Notes under the pieces: generated by a model
Seen by the model: only the letters and a program-made list of their open reading frames with translations
What the model was told of the DNA's origin: nothing
The model's database searches: none
Program-made: the position numbers and the translations under genes
Source of the DNA: Phytophthora quininea
Lineage: Eukaryota > Oomycota > Peronosporomycetes > Peronosporales > Peronosporaceae
Assembly (NCBI GenBank): GCA_011947345.1
Contig: JAAVTG010000327.1
Coordinates: 62,001 to 126,000 of the forward strand
Direction: 5' to 3'
DNA: 64,000 nucleotides
Shown here: positions 21,401 to 33,492 of the stretch, one piece after another
How the letters are laid out: every line of letters starts with the position of its first letter
How positions within the stretch are numbered: the stretch's first letter is position 1

Positions 21401-22326
21401 TCAGTACAAGTGGCGACAAGTCTCCCGAAAATGGGCGATCGTGTGCCATTTGCCACGAGTACGTCGATGATGGAGTCGTGGCAAAGTGCAAGCACGATTT
21501 CTGTCGCGTGTGCGTCAAGGAGTACATTGAGTCACATCCGGTGGGTGGCGAGGTGCAATGCCCGGCGTGCTCGAAGCCATTGACAGTTGATCTATCTCCG
21601 TCAGTCGAAGCTGAAGTGGTGGATACCGGCAGTGACTTGGCTGCCAATAGTCGATCGCCCAGAGCTGTGAATTTGATGAGATTTCACCGGAACAGCATTT
21701 TGCACCGCATTTCCGACATTCATGCGTTTCAATCCAGCACCAAGATCGAGGCTCTGATGCAGGAGCTCGAACTCATGCGCATCCGGGACCCATCAGGAAA
21801 AGCCATTATCTTTTCGCAATTTGTGAATATGCTGGATATTATTCAGCACCGACTTGAGCTCGGCGGAGTCAAGTGCGTCAAGTTGTCGGGAAACATGAGC
21901 ATGGCCGTCCGAGACAAAACAATCACAGCATTCCGCGACGACCCGTCCGTGACGGCGTTTTTGATCAGCCTAAAGGCTGGCGGTGTAGCGCTTAACCTCA
22001 CTGTGGCCTCCCAGTACGTGTGATTCGGCTGGTGCTTCATATTTTGTTGTTTTACTAACGCGTGTGGTGTGGTGCCTTGCAGCATCTTCCTGATGGATCC
22101 GTGGTGGAACCCTGCAGCAGAAAACCAAGCGATCGATCGCACGCATCGTTTGGGCCAATTCAAGCCGATACAAGCCACCCGCTTCATCATTGCTGGCACG
22201 GTCGAAGAGCGAATTTTGAAGTTGCAGGAGAAGAAGCGGCTGATCTTTGAGGGAACCGTCGGGGCAAACGTGAGCGCCATTTGTCGTCTCACCGAGGAAG
22301 ATCTGCGCTTCCTGTTCGCGTCGTAA
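18461..22326 (+). CDS. RAD16: RAD16/RAD5-type SNF2 ATPase with PHD, PARP-type and RING fingers
   Basis: DNA-dependent ATPase/ubiquitin-ligase type protein of the nucleotide-excision-repair RAD16 clade, expected in the nucleus. Order: PHD finger (CIVCGEQ to WTCTDC, about 18577-18710); acidic Ser/Asp linker; PARP-type zinc finger ([20 protein letters not shown], then HLKC, across 19320-19620); SNF2 N-lobe with DEMGMGKT near 19940 and DEAH near 20545; the RAD16-type Cys-rich insert (CNSCDCQ, CVKCTHP); RING finger ([10 protein letters not shown] to CPACSKPL, about 21445-21580); helicase C-lobe ([44 protein letters not shown]). Introns: 19343-19428, 19522-19597, 20632-20693, 20818-20880, 21035-21092 and 22014-22082. 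Seven one-base frame breaks lie at runs 18950-18952, 19050-19053, 19134-19137, 19814-19818, 20359-20363, 20753-20757 and 21141-21143. All conserved motifs survive on both sides, so the gene is probably functional. Confidence 0.9.
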
Positions 22327-22562
22327 CCAGTTTTTGCGCCTAGTTTCTTCGACATACGAGTTGCTGTTTACAATGCTTAGTTTGCTGTATTTCGCGAACG
22401 AGCTTAGCCAACTAATCAAAAGTACAGCTACCAAAAACCAGCAAATCAAAAAATAAAGACAAGCGCTAGACAAAACAATACGAAGGCAAGCAGGCTCTGG
22501 GTCGCCTAGTTGGAGGCCAAGACACTCTGTCGGATGCCAGTGTTTCTGATGCCGCCAGCACA

Positions 22563-25005
22563 TCAGAGCGAGTAGTCCATTCCGCCCGATGGCATCCCAG
22601 TTACGCCATACAAAAACGGCGACGCCAGTTGGGGGTCATGTTGCTGGTACGAAGGAATGTACGGCAACGGCTGGCATTCCCGCATCGCGTTCGCTGTTGG
22701 CGGTGGGATGTCGTGCTGAGGCATCCGCATGACCTGCTGAGGATAAATAGCGAGCGAATGCTGTTGCTGAGCGTGTTGTAGTTGCTGCTGATGGGTGGTT
22801 GCTGCGAAAACATCCGCTGACTTACGTAGTTACCATAGTCGTCTCCACCGTCAAGGAGTGGGGTGCATGGACTGTTTCTTGTGGACAAGTTGCTTTGGTG
22901 CCGGGCTCCGGCTTACCGCGGTTCGAACCAGAGCTACCGAACACCAAAGGCCGATAGGATTCGTGTTTCCAGCAAACTCGAGTTCTGGATGCGCGCGATC
23001 ATCGCCTGCTTACCCTGCAGCAGCGCGTATGAGATAGCGCAGACCTCACTTGCGTAAAGCTTGTTTTGGCCGTCAAATTCCTTGTGGAACGCTTCAATGT
23101 GCGTTGCCTCAATAAAGTTGATGAAGGCGTAGCCCATGTTGCATTTGTTCTTGAAGTCGATCGGCAAGTAGAAGAAGTCATAGTTGCCGCGATGGCTGCG
23201 ATTAATCTCGGCCAACAGCATCTGCTGAGTGTACTTGTTGGGGATGTTCCGAATCATCAAGGTGGTTCGCGCGTCTTCGCCTGATGCAACCTTTTCGATT
23301 GATAAGCTGAATTCACCCGTTCCTTGATCATTACGTCCGGTCATCGCGCGTCCTGATAAAGCACTGCCATGAAGTGGGGCATGTCCACCAGTGGAAGACG
23401 TTGTACTGGCTCGGAGAAAGTGGTCGCTGAAGCTGTTCCTCACGGGAGCAAATTTGAACGAAGGTCGCCCGATTGCGAAAGTCCTCGGCAGAAGGAGACA
23501 GCTGGTTGTTTGAAGACTGCAACGGTGGGGATTGGAATGGCGCGTAACTGCTTGGCCGACTGGTCATCGATCCGATACCGGAACTCGAGGGTCCATACCC
23601 ACTTGAATACGCTAGTGACTCGCCAAAGCTGCTGGATGAGAACGAGCCACCCACGTAAGCCGAAGAGGAGTTACTCCTGGCTCGGGGGGGCCGTGCCCAG
23701 ATCTGCTGCTCCTCCTGCGGCATGAGGACTGGCGACGTGAGTTCACCGGGACCAACGAAACCGGAAGTGGACGGATCCAGGGGCTGTTGTTGCTTCCTCC
23801 GTCCAAGAAAGACGCATTCAACGACGAAGCAACGGACGACGTGATGTCAACAACGACGTGCTGCTGGATGAGAAGCTTTTGGGGCGCGTCCGAGTCGTGA
23901 ATGGGTGGGCGGCAGCGCCCGATCAAGGCAATCCTGGAAGAGCTTGAGTTTGGCAACGTCCAACGTCGGTGGAGTCGTACGTGCTACGGAGACCGGGCCA
24001 TTCGCGGGAAAGGCTCGTGGCAACCCGTTGAGCGCAACGGGTAGAGCACGCGAGTCGCTGTACTCGACGATATACTTGGCTGCTTGGGCTTCGGGCTGCA
24101 GCACGCTCGCCACTTGACCGAAGTGCGCACAGACCTGCCGAAGCTCGGCGGCGGTTACATTCGGCCCGCCGAAACGCACGAGCAGTGTGGCCGAGTTGAC
24201 GTCGTCGGGCAGCTCGTACGGCAGACAGAAGCTGATGGCGGTGGCCTCTGCATCCGCGCGCAAGCGGTCCACCACCGCGACGGCGCTCGCCAGATCGAAA
24301 AAGGTGCAAAAGAGAAGGCCGCTGGGCGCCAGCTCCTGCGCGAGCTCGCGACGCTGCCAAAGTTCTAGCAGCGGGAAGCATGAGACGAGGCGTCAATATT
24401 CAACAAGCAGTGATTAAAAGCAAGTGCAGAGCGCGTACGTTGAGTCGGTCCAATAGTCGACGCACGTCGAGCGGGTCCCACCCGGCGGCACTGCTCAGCA
24501 TCACGTGGCGCGAGGCAAACTCCGTGTGCAGCGCATCCCAGAGCTCGCGCAGCTCGCGTTGCTCTCCGTGGACGCGCCAGCGGTCTCCGTCTCCGAGCGC
24601 CGCGTAGTCCGAAAAGCTGCGTGGGCGTCGCTCCGGCGCGACTGGGGCTTGTTCGGAGCCGAGCGCCAGCGCCCGCAGACTCTGCGCCAGCGCGTCGTCA
24701 AATCCCCAGAGCCCGTCGCCTGGTGTCTGCGACGCGCGCCGCAGCTCGCTGGCGTTCGGCGAGTTGGGCGCCGAGGCCGTGGAGGGAGCCGAGGCGCAGC
24801 CGTCGTCCAGCTCGTGGGCGTCCTGGCCGTTGTCGTTGTCTTGGCGGCGGTAGAAGCGGAAACGGCCCGTCGTCAGGTGCAAACTGCTGCGGTGGCGCGC
24901 GCGCGAGCAGGCCACGCACAGGTCCAGGCGGCAGGCGCAGCAGCGCAGGTCGGCGGTGGCGCCGCACACGTCGCAGCAGCAGCGCTCGTCCTTGTGCGCG
25001 ACCAT
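22563..25005 (-). CDS. Mei2-like RNA-binding protein with N-terminal B-box finger
   Basis: Starts at ATG 25005. Order: a B-box-type zinc finger (CCCDVCG to CVACSRARH, within 40 residues of the start); a Ser/Asn/Asp linker; RRM1 (SRHVMLSSAAGWDPLD, then GLLFCTFFDLASAVAVVDRL); RRM2 (ATLLVRFGGPNVT); a Ser-rich middle; the Mei2-specific C-terminal RRM (RTTLMIRNIPNKYTQ, then YDFFYLPIDFKNKCNMGYAF, about 23110-23260); and a Gln-rich tail ending at 22563. Intron 24355-24438 separates the RRM1 halves. At least six one-base breaks occur, mostly at runs (for example 22807-22810), each joined by a single-base change. Mei2-class proteins control meiosis and development in fungi and plants by binding RNA; the role here is inferred. 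The stop faces RAD16 with a 236-bp gap. Confidence 0.85.
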
Positions 25006-26980
<1,975 letters not shown>

Positions 26981-27069
26981 AGCGTCCTACAACGACGGCG
27001 GAGGCCTTCTTCAGCAGCCAAGCAGAAAGGAAGAAAAAAAGAGGTAACCACAACACAAGTTCTCTACTG

Positions 27070-29086
27070 TCAACGACAAAACCCTTCCAGTCTTTCAGAC
27101 AAGCTCTTCACATCATTTACTACGCCACTGCGATGTCGTCGTTGGCTATCTTTCTGTTGCGCTTGGTGTTCCTCAAGCTGCATCAACTGGACAATTTTGG
27201 TGAGCCATCTGCACAACAGCGAAGTTCTCTCGAGGAAGTCTTCCTTGGCTTTGGTAACGTGTGCGCGCCATTCGAACTCGAGAAGAAGTTGCGACACAAA
27301 CTCAACTTGGAATGGCCTAGTCGCAAGAAGCAAGTGAAACAAGGCGACGTTAACAAAATGGTGCAAGAGGGACAAACACTGATCATACCTTTTTGTCCTT
27401 GGCGGAGTAAACCGCCGAAAAATGTACTCCATCGACTCGAGGACGCTCGTTGTAGCTGAGGCCAAGTCACTGGGGTTTATCGATGCAGGGGCCTGCACCG
27501 ATTGCTCGATACTTTTCAAAAGCCAGAACCACACGAGGCGAAGACGCACAATAGGAAGCACACCAAAATCCGCGCGACTTCGTCGAAGCCATCGATCTCC
27601 ACGGTTCAGGTCGAGTATCGTTAACTCTGCGGTCATTTGCAAAAGAATTGCTGCAATCTGATCGGCCGACTCGAGGTTGGAATACGAGTAGAACCAGCCG
27701 AAAAATTGGGCAGCGCTTTGACGAGCTGTAGCTCGAGCGTCTTCTTCGCTTCGATCGTTCGTTGCGCCATCGTCGGGCAGTGGGAATATGGCATCTAGAG
27801 CTTCATGCAGTAAGAACGGCCTCTCTTGCACGCCGATCCACTCGTGCTGCCACATCACATCAGTCGAGCCATTTCCGTCTGGAAGCTTTTGAAGCCGAGT
27901 ATGTAGAGTGAGAAACACTTGGGCTTCTGGGCAGACGTCACGAATTCAGTGTGCGAGGGCAATTGCCTGGTCAACTCGCGATTGAATAGCACCCTCGCAG
28001 CATTGTCATTCAAGATGCTTCGCGATAGCACACTCACCAACTCCATACTTCGGGAGGAGGCCAAAAACTCGATGTGAGTTCGACACCACTCAATGAGTGT
28101 GACGTAGAGATGTGAATACTGCCGGAGGGCTGGAGCCACGGCAGGAGTCGAACTTAACTGTGCTGCATTGGAGTGTCCGCCACCCCACCACCCATCAGGC
28201 AAGACCAAATCAATCGGTTGGAAGGGCTTTCGGTGTGCCTCCACCATCCATGTCTGCAGCTGCGACCGCCAACTTGGGAGGTGGTTTGCCCACACGCAGA
28301 TTTTGCTGCTTAGACTTAGCACATCAAACAGCCTGCGTGTTCTGTGCTGGCGTTGCAGCTCGTCCATCTGCTGCACGCCCCGTCGATCGAAGAGCCGATG
28401 GAGGAAGGCACTACTAAAGACCAGTGACAGCATCTCCCGAGACAGAGCAGCCTCTGCGAACTGCAAGAACAGCGTGTCGTCTTCAATGCTGGTGGCGCAG
28501 GTATCCAACAGATCTACAAGTGACTCATCTCCAGCTGATTGCAGCTCAACCAGCAACGACTGGTGCAGTTCCATCTGCGCATCTGATTGTCGACACGGTG
28601 CCGCAGCGAACAATGTGGACTGCAGTTGCAACAGTGACGGTGACAGTTCGAGAGGATGCAGCAGCTCTGTCCTAGGCGTCGACGCATCCAGCAGCGTCTC
28701 CACTGCCCAGTCCCTTGCCGACTGCAGCGTGGCGAGTGTTTCATCCGACGACTGTACCTGGCGGTCCGGGAACGAGATCATCTGCAACACTGAGAGACAG
28801 CGACAGTGTCAGGGTCGATTGCCGCCAGAATTTGAATCCTGTAGAGCACCACCACATTACGGATGTGGGCAACCTCTTGGAGTTGTTGAGCCTTGTTGGT
28901 CTCGGGGCTTTGTTCCAGCTCGTCCATCGCCAGCAAAAGGGCCGTGGGGAGCTGCAGGTGGCAAACCAAACACACACGGCTTTAGACGGCAACAGCAACG
29001 GAGCAAAGCGGTACTGCACGAACCTCCGCCGTCTCGAGAGAAGCCTCGTACAGCCCCACGCTGCGCAGCAACGCCGACAGGTCCAT
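27070..29086 (-). CDS. Helical protein of unknown function
   Basis: Starts at ATG 29086 (MDLSALLRSVGLYEASLETA). The first exon of 63 nt is followed by an intron at 28952-29023 with a GTTCGT donor. After that the coding sequence runs almost unbroken for about 620 residues to 27070. The protein is Leu-rich and predicted mostly helical with scattered Trp (for example WWGGGHSN, QFFGWFYSYSNLE). I see no catalytic motif, signal peptide or membrane span, and do not recognise a family; a HEAT-like scaffold is possible. Frame changes near 28790 and near 27940 are needed to keep the chain together and probably reflect one-base errors, as elsewhere. The gene is convergent with QPRT (89 bp apart). Confidence 0.55.
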
Positions 29087-29734
29087 CGCCGCGTTTTAGA
29101 TTTTAAATGCCGTTATTTAAAATTCCTCAGAATCTTAAAAGCTCAAAAGCTAAATCCTACACATGCGCTGGGGTCCGACTGCAATGCTCACTCCCTCCCC
29201 AAGACGCCGGGGCACAGGGCTTGCAGTGCGCGTGTCGACGGAGGGGAGAAATTTTCAGGCACTGCGCAGATGTCGCTGCAAACGCTCTCGAAAGGCAGAC
29301 TGGAGTCCGACTCGACCATTTTGCTTCAAGCCCGGAGCTCATCGCGGCCAGCAGTTGGTGGACGTCGTCTCAAGAAAGTCGACACATCTGCCAGGGACAG
29401 CTCCGGACGGGGAGTGCAGCCACGGCAACTGTTTCCAATCAGCAGGCGCGCTCAACGTTATATGGGCCGCGGGAATCAACACCAGTGCAAGCTGTTCGCG
29501 TGGCACAGGGAGGGGGCTTTCCTGTTATGCATCGACTGATACAGTCGAGATCATTTCGTACGTGGCACGCGATCCGTCTTCTGCCTTGCGGTTCAATTGA
29601 GGAGACCAAACCGTTTGGGTCCGATCTCACTTTCCAATTCGCCTCGACTTTGGCAGCTCACACGGAAGCAACAGCAGCTTTCGTACTTGCAGACTCGGCC
29701 CCCAGTTTCGACTTCGTGCGTCTTTCAGTGAGTG
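29087..29734. other. Intergenic region between unknown gene and mucin-like gene 1
   Basis: Divergent promoter region with no convincing protein-coding gene. Several frames stay open by chance in this GC-rich stretch; a 43-codon minus-strand frame near 29190-29320 (starting MVESDSSLPFES) is the most protein-like but has no support beyond being open. An A/T-rich inverted repeat lies at 29100-29123. Confidence 0.4.
29100..29123. repeat. Short A/T-rich inverted repeat
   Basis: ATTTTAAAT at 29100-29108 and its complement ATTTAAAAT at 29115-29123 flank a 6-nt spacer, 14 bp upstream of the minus-strand start codon at 29086. Possible promoter element or leader hairpin. Confidence 0.7.
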
Positions 29735-31543
29735 ATGAAGATCGCTACGATTCTCTTCCCGACAGTGCTGGCGGGAGTCGTTGCAGCTGGAAATGCAATC
29801 CCCAAGGACACCGTGCAGCAAAACACACCAACGCCCGCTCCATCTACTATGACCGAGCAGGCGAAGCCAACGCCTGCACCAACGACTTACATTCAAGTTA
29901 CCCCTGCACCTACGGCCACTTCAGGGTCGTGTATCAATGTTTCGGTGGAAAGAGATGCCTCCTACTGCATTGAGGGCCCCGTTTGCAGTGGTGTTGGCGA
30001 TGTTCCAACAGGGACGAACTGCCCCATCAAAGGCGATGTCGCGGTGCAAGACTGCATCCAGACCTTGTCGAGCTACACTGGTGCAAGTGGATGCACTGCT
30101 CCGATGGATGCTGTCTGCACACGAGTCGCGTCTGGCAGCTGGGGGTGCGTCTTCAGCCAGACTGAGGTAAACAGTCTACATTCTCCAGCTCCAACAACCA
30201 CCAGAACGTACGCCGAACCTACGCCTATTTCAACGCCTTCTTTGACGACTCCGTGTCCTCCGATCCCAGGGTGGGAGAAAACCTCAGCGCCGCCGACGAA
30301 TGTCACTCCCGGACCAACGACGCCATGCCCCCAATTCCTGGATGGGAGAAAACTCCGGTGCCGCCGCCGACTCCGTATGTGATCACGCCACGTCCTACGA
30401 CCCCGTTCACAAAGTTCCACTGACACCTGTGACTCCAGGACCAACGACACCGTGTCCATGGAGTCCTAACCAACCAACTCCTACACCTGACTTTCCGAAG
30501 ACCGAGACCCCGTGTCCGTCAACTCCGAAGTCGCCAACACCTTCGCCTTCGGTGCCAGTTCTGCCAACACCGACGCCATCAGGCCCGAGCGTGCCAACGC
30601 CGACGCCGTCTGTGCCGAAGACCGAGACCCCGTGTCCGTCAACTCCGAAGTCGCCGACACCTTCGCCTTCGGTGCCAGTTCTGCCAACACCGACGCCATC
30701 AGGCCCGAGCGTGCCAACGCCGACGCCGTCTGTGCCGAAGACCGAGACCCCGTGTCCGTCAACTCCGAAGTCGCCGACACCTTCGCCTTCGGTGCCAGTT
30801 CTGCCAACACCGACGCCGTCTGTGCCGAAGACCGAGACCCCGTGTCCGTCAACTCCGAAGTCGCCAACACCTTCGCCTTCGGTGCCAGTTCTGCCAACAC
30901 CGACGCCTTCAGGCCTGAGCGTGCCAACGCCGACGCCGTCTGTGCCGAAGACCGAGACCCCGTGTCCGTCAACTCCGAAGTCGCCGACACCTTCGCCTTC
31001 GGTGCCAGTTCTGCCAACGCCGACGCCGTCTGTGCCGAAGACCGAGACCCCGTGTCCGTCAACGCCTGAGGTTCCCTCTTTGACTCCCAGCGTTCCGAAG
31101 ACCGAGACTCCATGCCCGTCCACGTCTACTCCCCGGTGCCCACCCCGAGCGAGACACCTGTCCCAAGTAAGACGCCTGCTCCTCCGGAGACCCCATGCCC
31201 GTCTTCGCCAACCCCGAGTGAGACGCCATGCCCGTCTCCGAGCGAGACGCCGGCCTCGAAGAATACTCCGGCTCCTACACCAAGTGGGTCGAGTAGTGAT
31301 CAAACGCAGCAGCAACAATCTGGAGGCGACCAAACGAGTGAGAAACAGCAGATCCAAACCTCAAACGCGGCGAAAGAAGACGTTAAGACCCCGTCGACGC
31401 TTGGCGGTGGAGGCGTCGCAGCCATCGTTGCCGGCGTCGGCGTTCTCCTTGCCGTCGCCGGTTTTACTGTCTACAGACACCATCAAAGCGCCGATCGGTC
31501 GTCACTGCACGTGTACCAGGGGCATGTGGCCACTCCCGTGTAA
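29735..31543 (+). CDS. Secreted mucin-like protein 1: eight-Cys domain, Pro-rich repeats, C-terminal membrane anchor
   Basis: ATG 29735 starts a signal peptide (MKIATILFPTVLAGVVAAG). A short Thr/Pro linker leads to one eight-cysteine domain at about 29927-30160, spaced C-x11-C-x5-C-x11-C-x10-C-x12-C-x7-C-x9-C (YCIEGPVCSG and SGSWGCVF are landmarks). A long Pro/Thr/Ser stalk follows, with tandem repeats built on PKTETPCPSTPKSPTPSP at 30495-31070. Near the end are a Gly-rich turn, one membrane span (VAAIVAGVGVLLAVAGFTVY), basic stop-transfer residues and the short tail VYQGHVATPV. The sequence suggests a type I membrane glycoprotein of the cell surface with a heavily O-glycosylated stalk. Frame breaks at runs 30328-30332, 30411-30413 and 31131-31134 are each repaired by one base. 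I do not recognise the eight-Cys domain; its arrangement is not that of elicitins (six Cys). Confidence 0.78.
30495..31070 (+). repeat. In-frame 120/90-nt tandem repeats in mucin-like gene 1
   Basis: Units start at 30495, 30615, 30735, 30825 and 30945, with a diverged unit from 31035. Lengths are 120, 120, 90, 120 and 90 nt; the 90-nt form lacks the ten-residue segment containing GPSVPTPTPS. All lengths are multiples of three, and neighbouring units are nearly identical, which points to recent unequal exchange or slippage. Confidence 0.95.
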
Positions 31544-31708
31544 GGCTCCTCTGCGGCCTGCGCCCAGCAGTAGCTAGTTTGGCGACGGTAGTCTTAGCGA
31601 TCGTAGTTAGCGATCCTGTAACAAGCTTTGCATTTCACATCAACTCGTTGTATTCCCTTTCAAGATTGCTCCCCACACACACCTCCGGATCTTCTCTGCC
31701 CCTCCGTC

Positions 31709-33152
31709 ATGCTTGCAGCCCGCCGTTCGCTGACCATGAGCTCTCCGTCCCGACGCTTTGCCAGCTCGCTATCCCCGCTGCTCTCCACGGAGCAGGCGGC
31801 GACGCTGGCAGGTGACGCGAATGTCAAGTTCCTGGACGCGTCCTGGTATCTCGACAAGAGTCGCGATGCCAAGCGCGAGTTCTCGCAAGAGCGACTGCCG
31901 GGCGCGCAGTTCTTCGACATCGACGCCATCTCCGACAAGACGTCGACGCTGCCGCACATGCTGCCCAAGGGTGGGGAGGGTGTTCGAAGTAGGGGAGAAA
32001 GAGTGCTAACTGCCCGACGTTTTGGCCTTCTTTCTCACAGCCGAGACGTTCGAGCACGCCATGATGTATCTGGGCGTGGGGAACGACGACACGGTGATCG
32101 TCTATGGAGGCAAAGACTGCTTCAGGTGGGGAAACTCGTCTTAGAAAAAGCGACAAGCTTGAGTAACTTCGGTTGTTGCCCCTCTGTGCAGCCCGGCGCG
32201 CTGCTGGTGGACGTTCAAGTACTTTGGGCACGAGAATGTGCACATCCTGAATGGTACGTTTGCCGACGCCACCTAAAATCGCAGGAACCCTCAACGGTGC
32301 TTTTGGATAGGTGGCATCACCAAATGGAAAATCGAGGACCGGCAGGTGGACTCGGGTGAGCCGCAGAAGCTGGTGGCGGGAGCCTCGTACAAGGCCAACC
32401 CTAACGAGAAGCTGGTGGTGTCCTGGGAGGAGGTGCTGGCCAAGATCAACTCGGACACGCAGATTGTGGACGCTCGCGGTGCTGGCCGCTTCCATGCCAA
32501 GGAACCTGTAGGCGATCTATCTCAATGTTTTGGCGGTGCCATTATATCGCTGATGCTTTGCTTCTTGGATTGCTCATAGGAACCACGTCCTGGAATGCGT
32601 AGTGGCCACATCCCAGGCTCGGTTAACGTCCCGTTCGGCAAGATCGTTAACCCGGAGGACTTTTCTGTGAGTTAAAGATGAGTCCGTGACGAGTTCCAAC
32701 AAAAATTAACAATGCTTGGTCTACACACGCAGCTATTTCGCGAGCTTCCTGAGATCAAGGCAGCGTTTGCTGAAGCGAGTATGTTGAATTGGTAGCCACA
32801 TTTGAGGAAACTCAAGAATGACGACTAACTCTTCCTTTTCTGCAGACGTGAAGATGGATGACACCAGTCCTATTATCACGAGGTACGACGTGTTGAAATC
32901 GGGTGCTCTACTTGCTCTAAGCATGCATCTCTTGGCTGTGTTGACAGCTGCGGCTCTGGGGTGACTGCAAGTGTGTTGACCTTTGGTCTACATTTGCTGG
33001 GCAAGCCACTGGAAAAGTAGGCTCTGTCTTGCTGCGTTTTTCCTCGGTGTTGGGGATGCTGATTGTGCATTATTTGCTGCAGGGCTCCTGTGTACGACGG
33101 CTCGTGGTCGGAGTGGGGACTGCGTAGTGACCTGCCCCTGGAGACGAACTAA
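31709..33152 (+). CDS. Mitochondrial-type 3-mercaptopyruvate/thiosulfate sulfurtransferase
   Basis: Two-domain rhodanese that transfers sulfane sulfur. Exons: 31709-31970, 32041-32125, 32192-32253, 32311-32507, 32580-32666, 32733-32778, 32846-32882, 32948-33016 and 33083-33152. All eight introns are GT-AG and all codons join in frame with no indel. The N-terminus (MLAARRSL to RRFASSLSPLLS) is Arg/Ser-rich without acidic residues, a good mitochondrial presequence. Domain 1 begins VKFLDASWYL. Domain 2 carries VDARGAGRFH, GHIPGSVNVPF and the catalytic loop CGSGVTAS, whose Cys is the persulfide carrier. The loop sequence is closer to mercaptopyruvate than thiosulfate enzymes, but substrate choice is an inference. 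Confidence 0.92.
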
Positions 33153-33492
33153 AAAGTGTTCTAGCCGCCGATGGAAATGTCTACGAAGGCAAGATATTTC
33201 GTCGTCTGAAAAAAAAATGAAAGCGATCAATGATTTCCGGTCATGAAGAAAATGGTGTTGCAGCTTTGCAAGTCTTTCGCGTCGATGTCCATTTCGATGA
33301 TTGGCACGGCAACCTTGCAAAACAATCAATCGTGATGTGGGGTGACAATATGAGTCCCCCATATTGCATGGATGGCGAATGCTGCTCGATGGAATGTACA
33401 ATGCCCGAGCGAGGGCAGCACCATCGGGTCCCAGTTTCCCATTTGCGTTGACCAGAACAAGCACGCCACCAAGCATACCAACCCGCAAGATC
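33153..33492. other. Intergenic stretch, no gene seen
   Basis: Separates the sulfurtransferase from the MDR-family reductase. Contains an A8 run at 33209-33216 and nothing else I can support; an upstream in-frame ATG at 33364 is not used because residues before 33493 do not fit the enzyme family. Confidence 0.4.

Noticed and set aside
29107..29973. 288-codon plus-strand frame upstream of mucin-like gene 1
   Set aside because: Overlaps the signal peptide and head domain of the mucin-like gene in another frame and has no recognisable content.
29735..30160. Elicitin identity of the mucin-like head domain
   Set aside because: Elicitins have six Cys with different spacing and a conserved core that is absent here; the eight-Cys pattern does not fit.
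30512..31069. 185-codon plus-strand open frame (MSVNSEVANTFAFG...) over the same repeats
   Set aside because: Second-frame shadow of the repeats, without start or end features.
30407..31357. 316-codon minus-strand open frame over the Pro-rich repeats
   Set aside because: Its Gly/Val/Asp repeats are the mirror of the plus-strand repeat codons; it stays open because the repeat unit is a multiple of three. The plus strand has signal peptide, Cys domain and membrane anchor.
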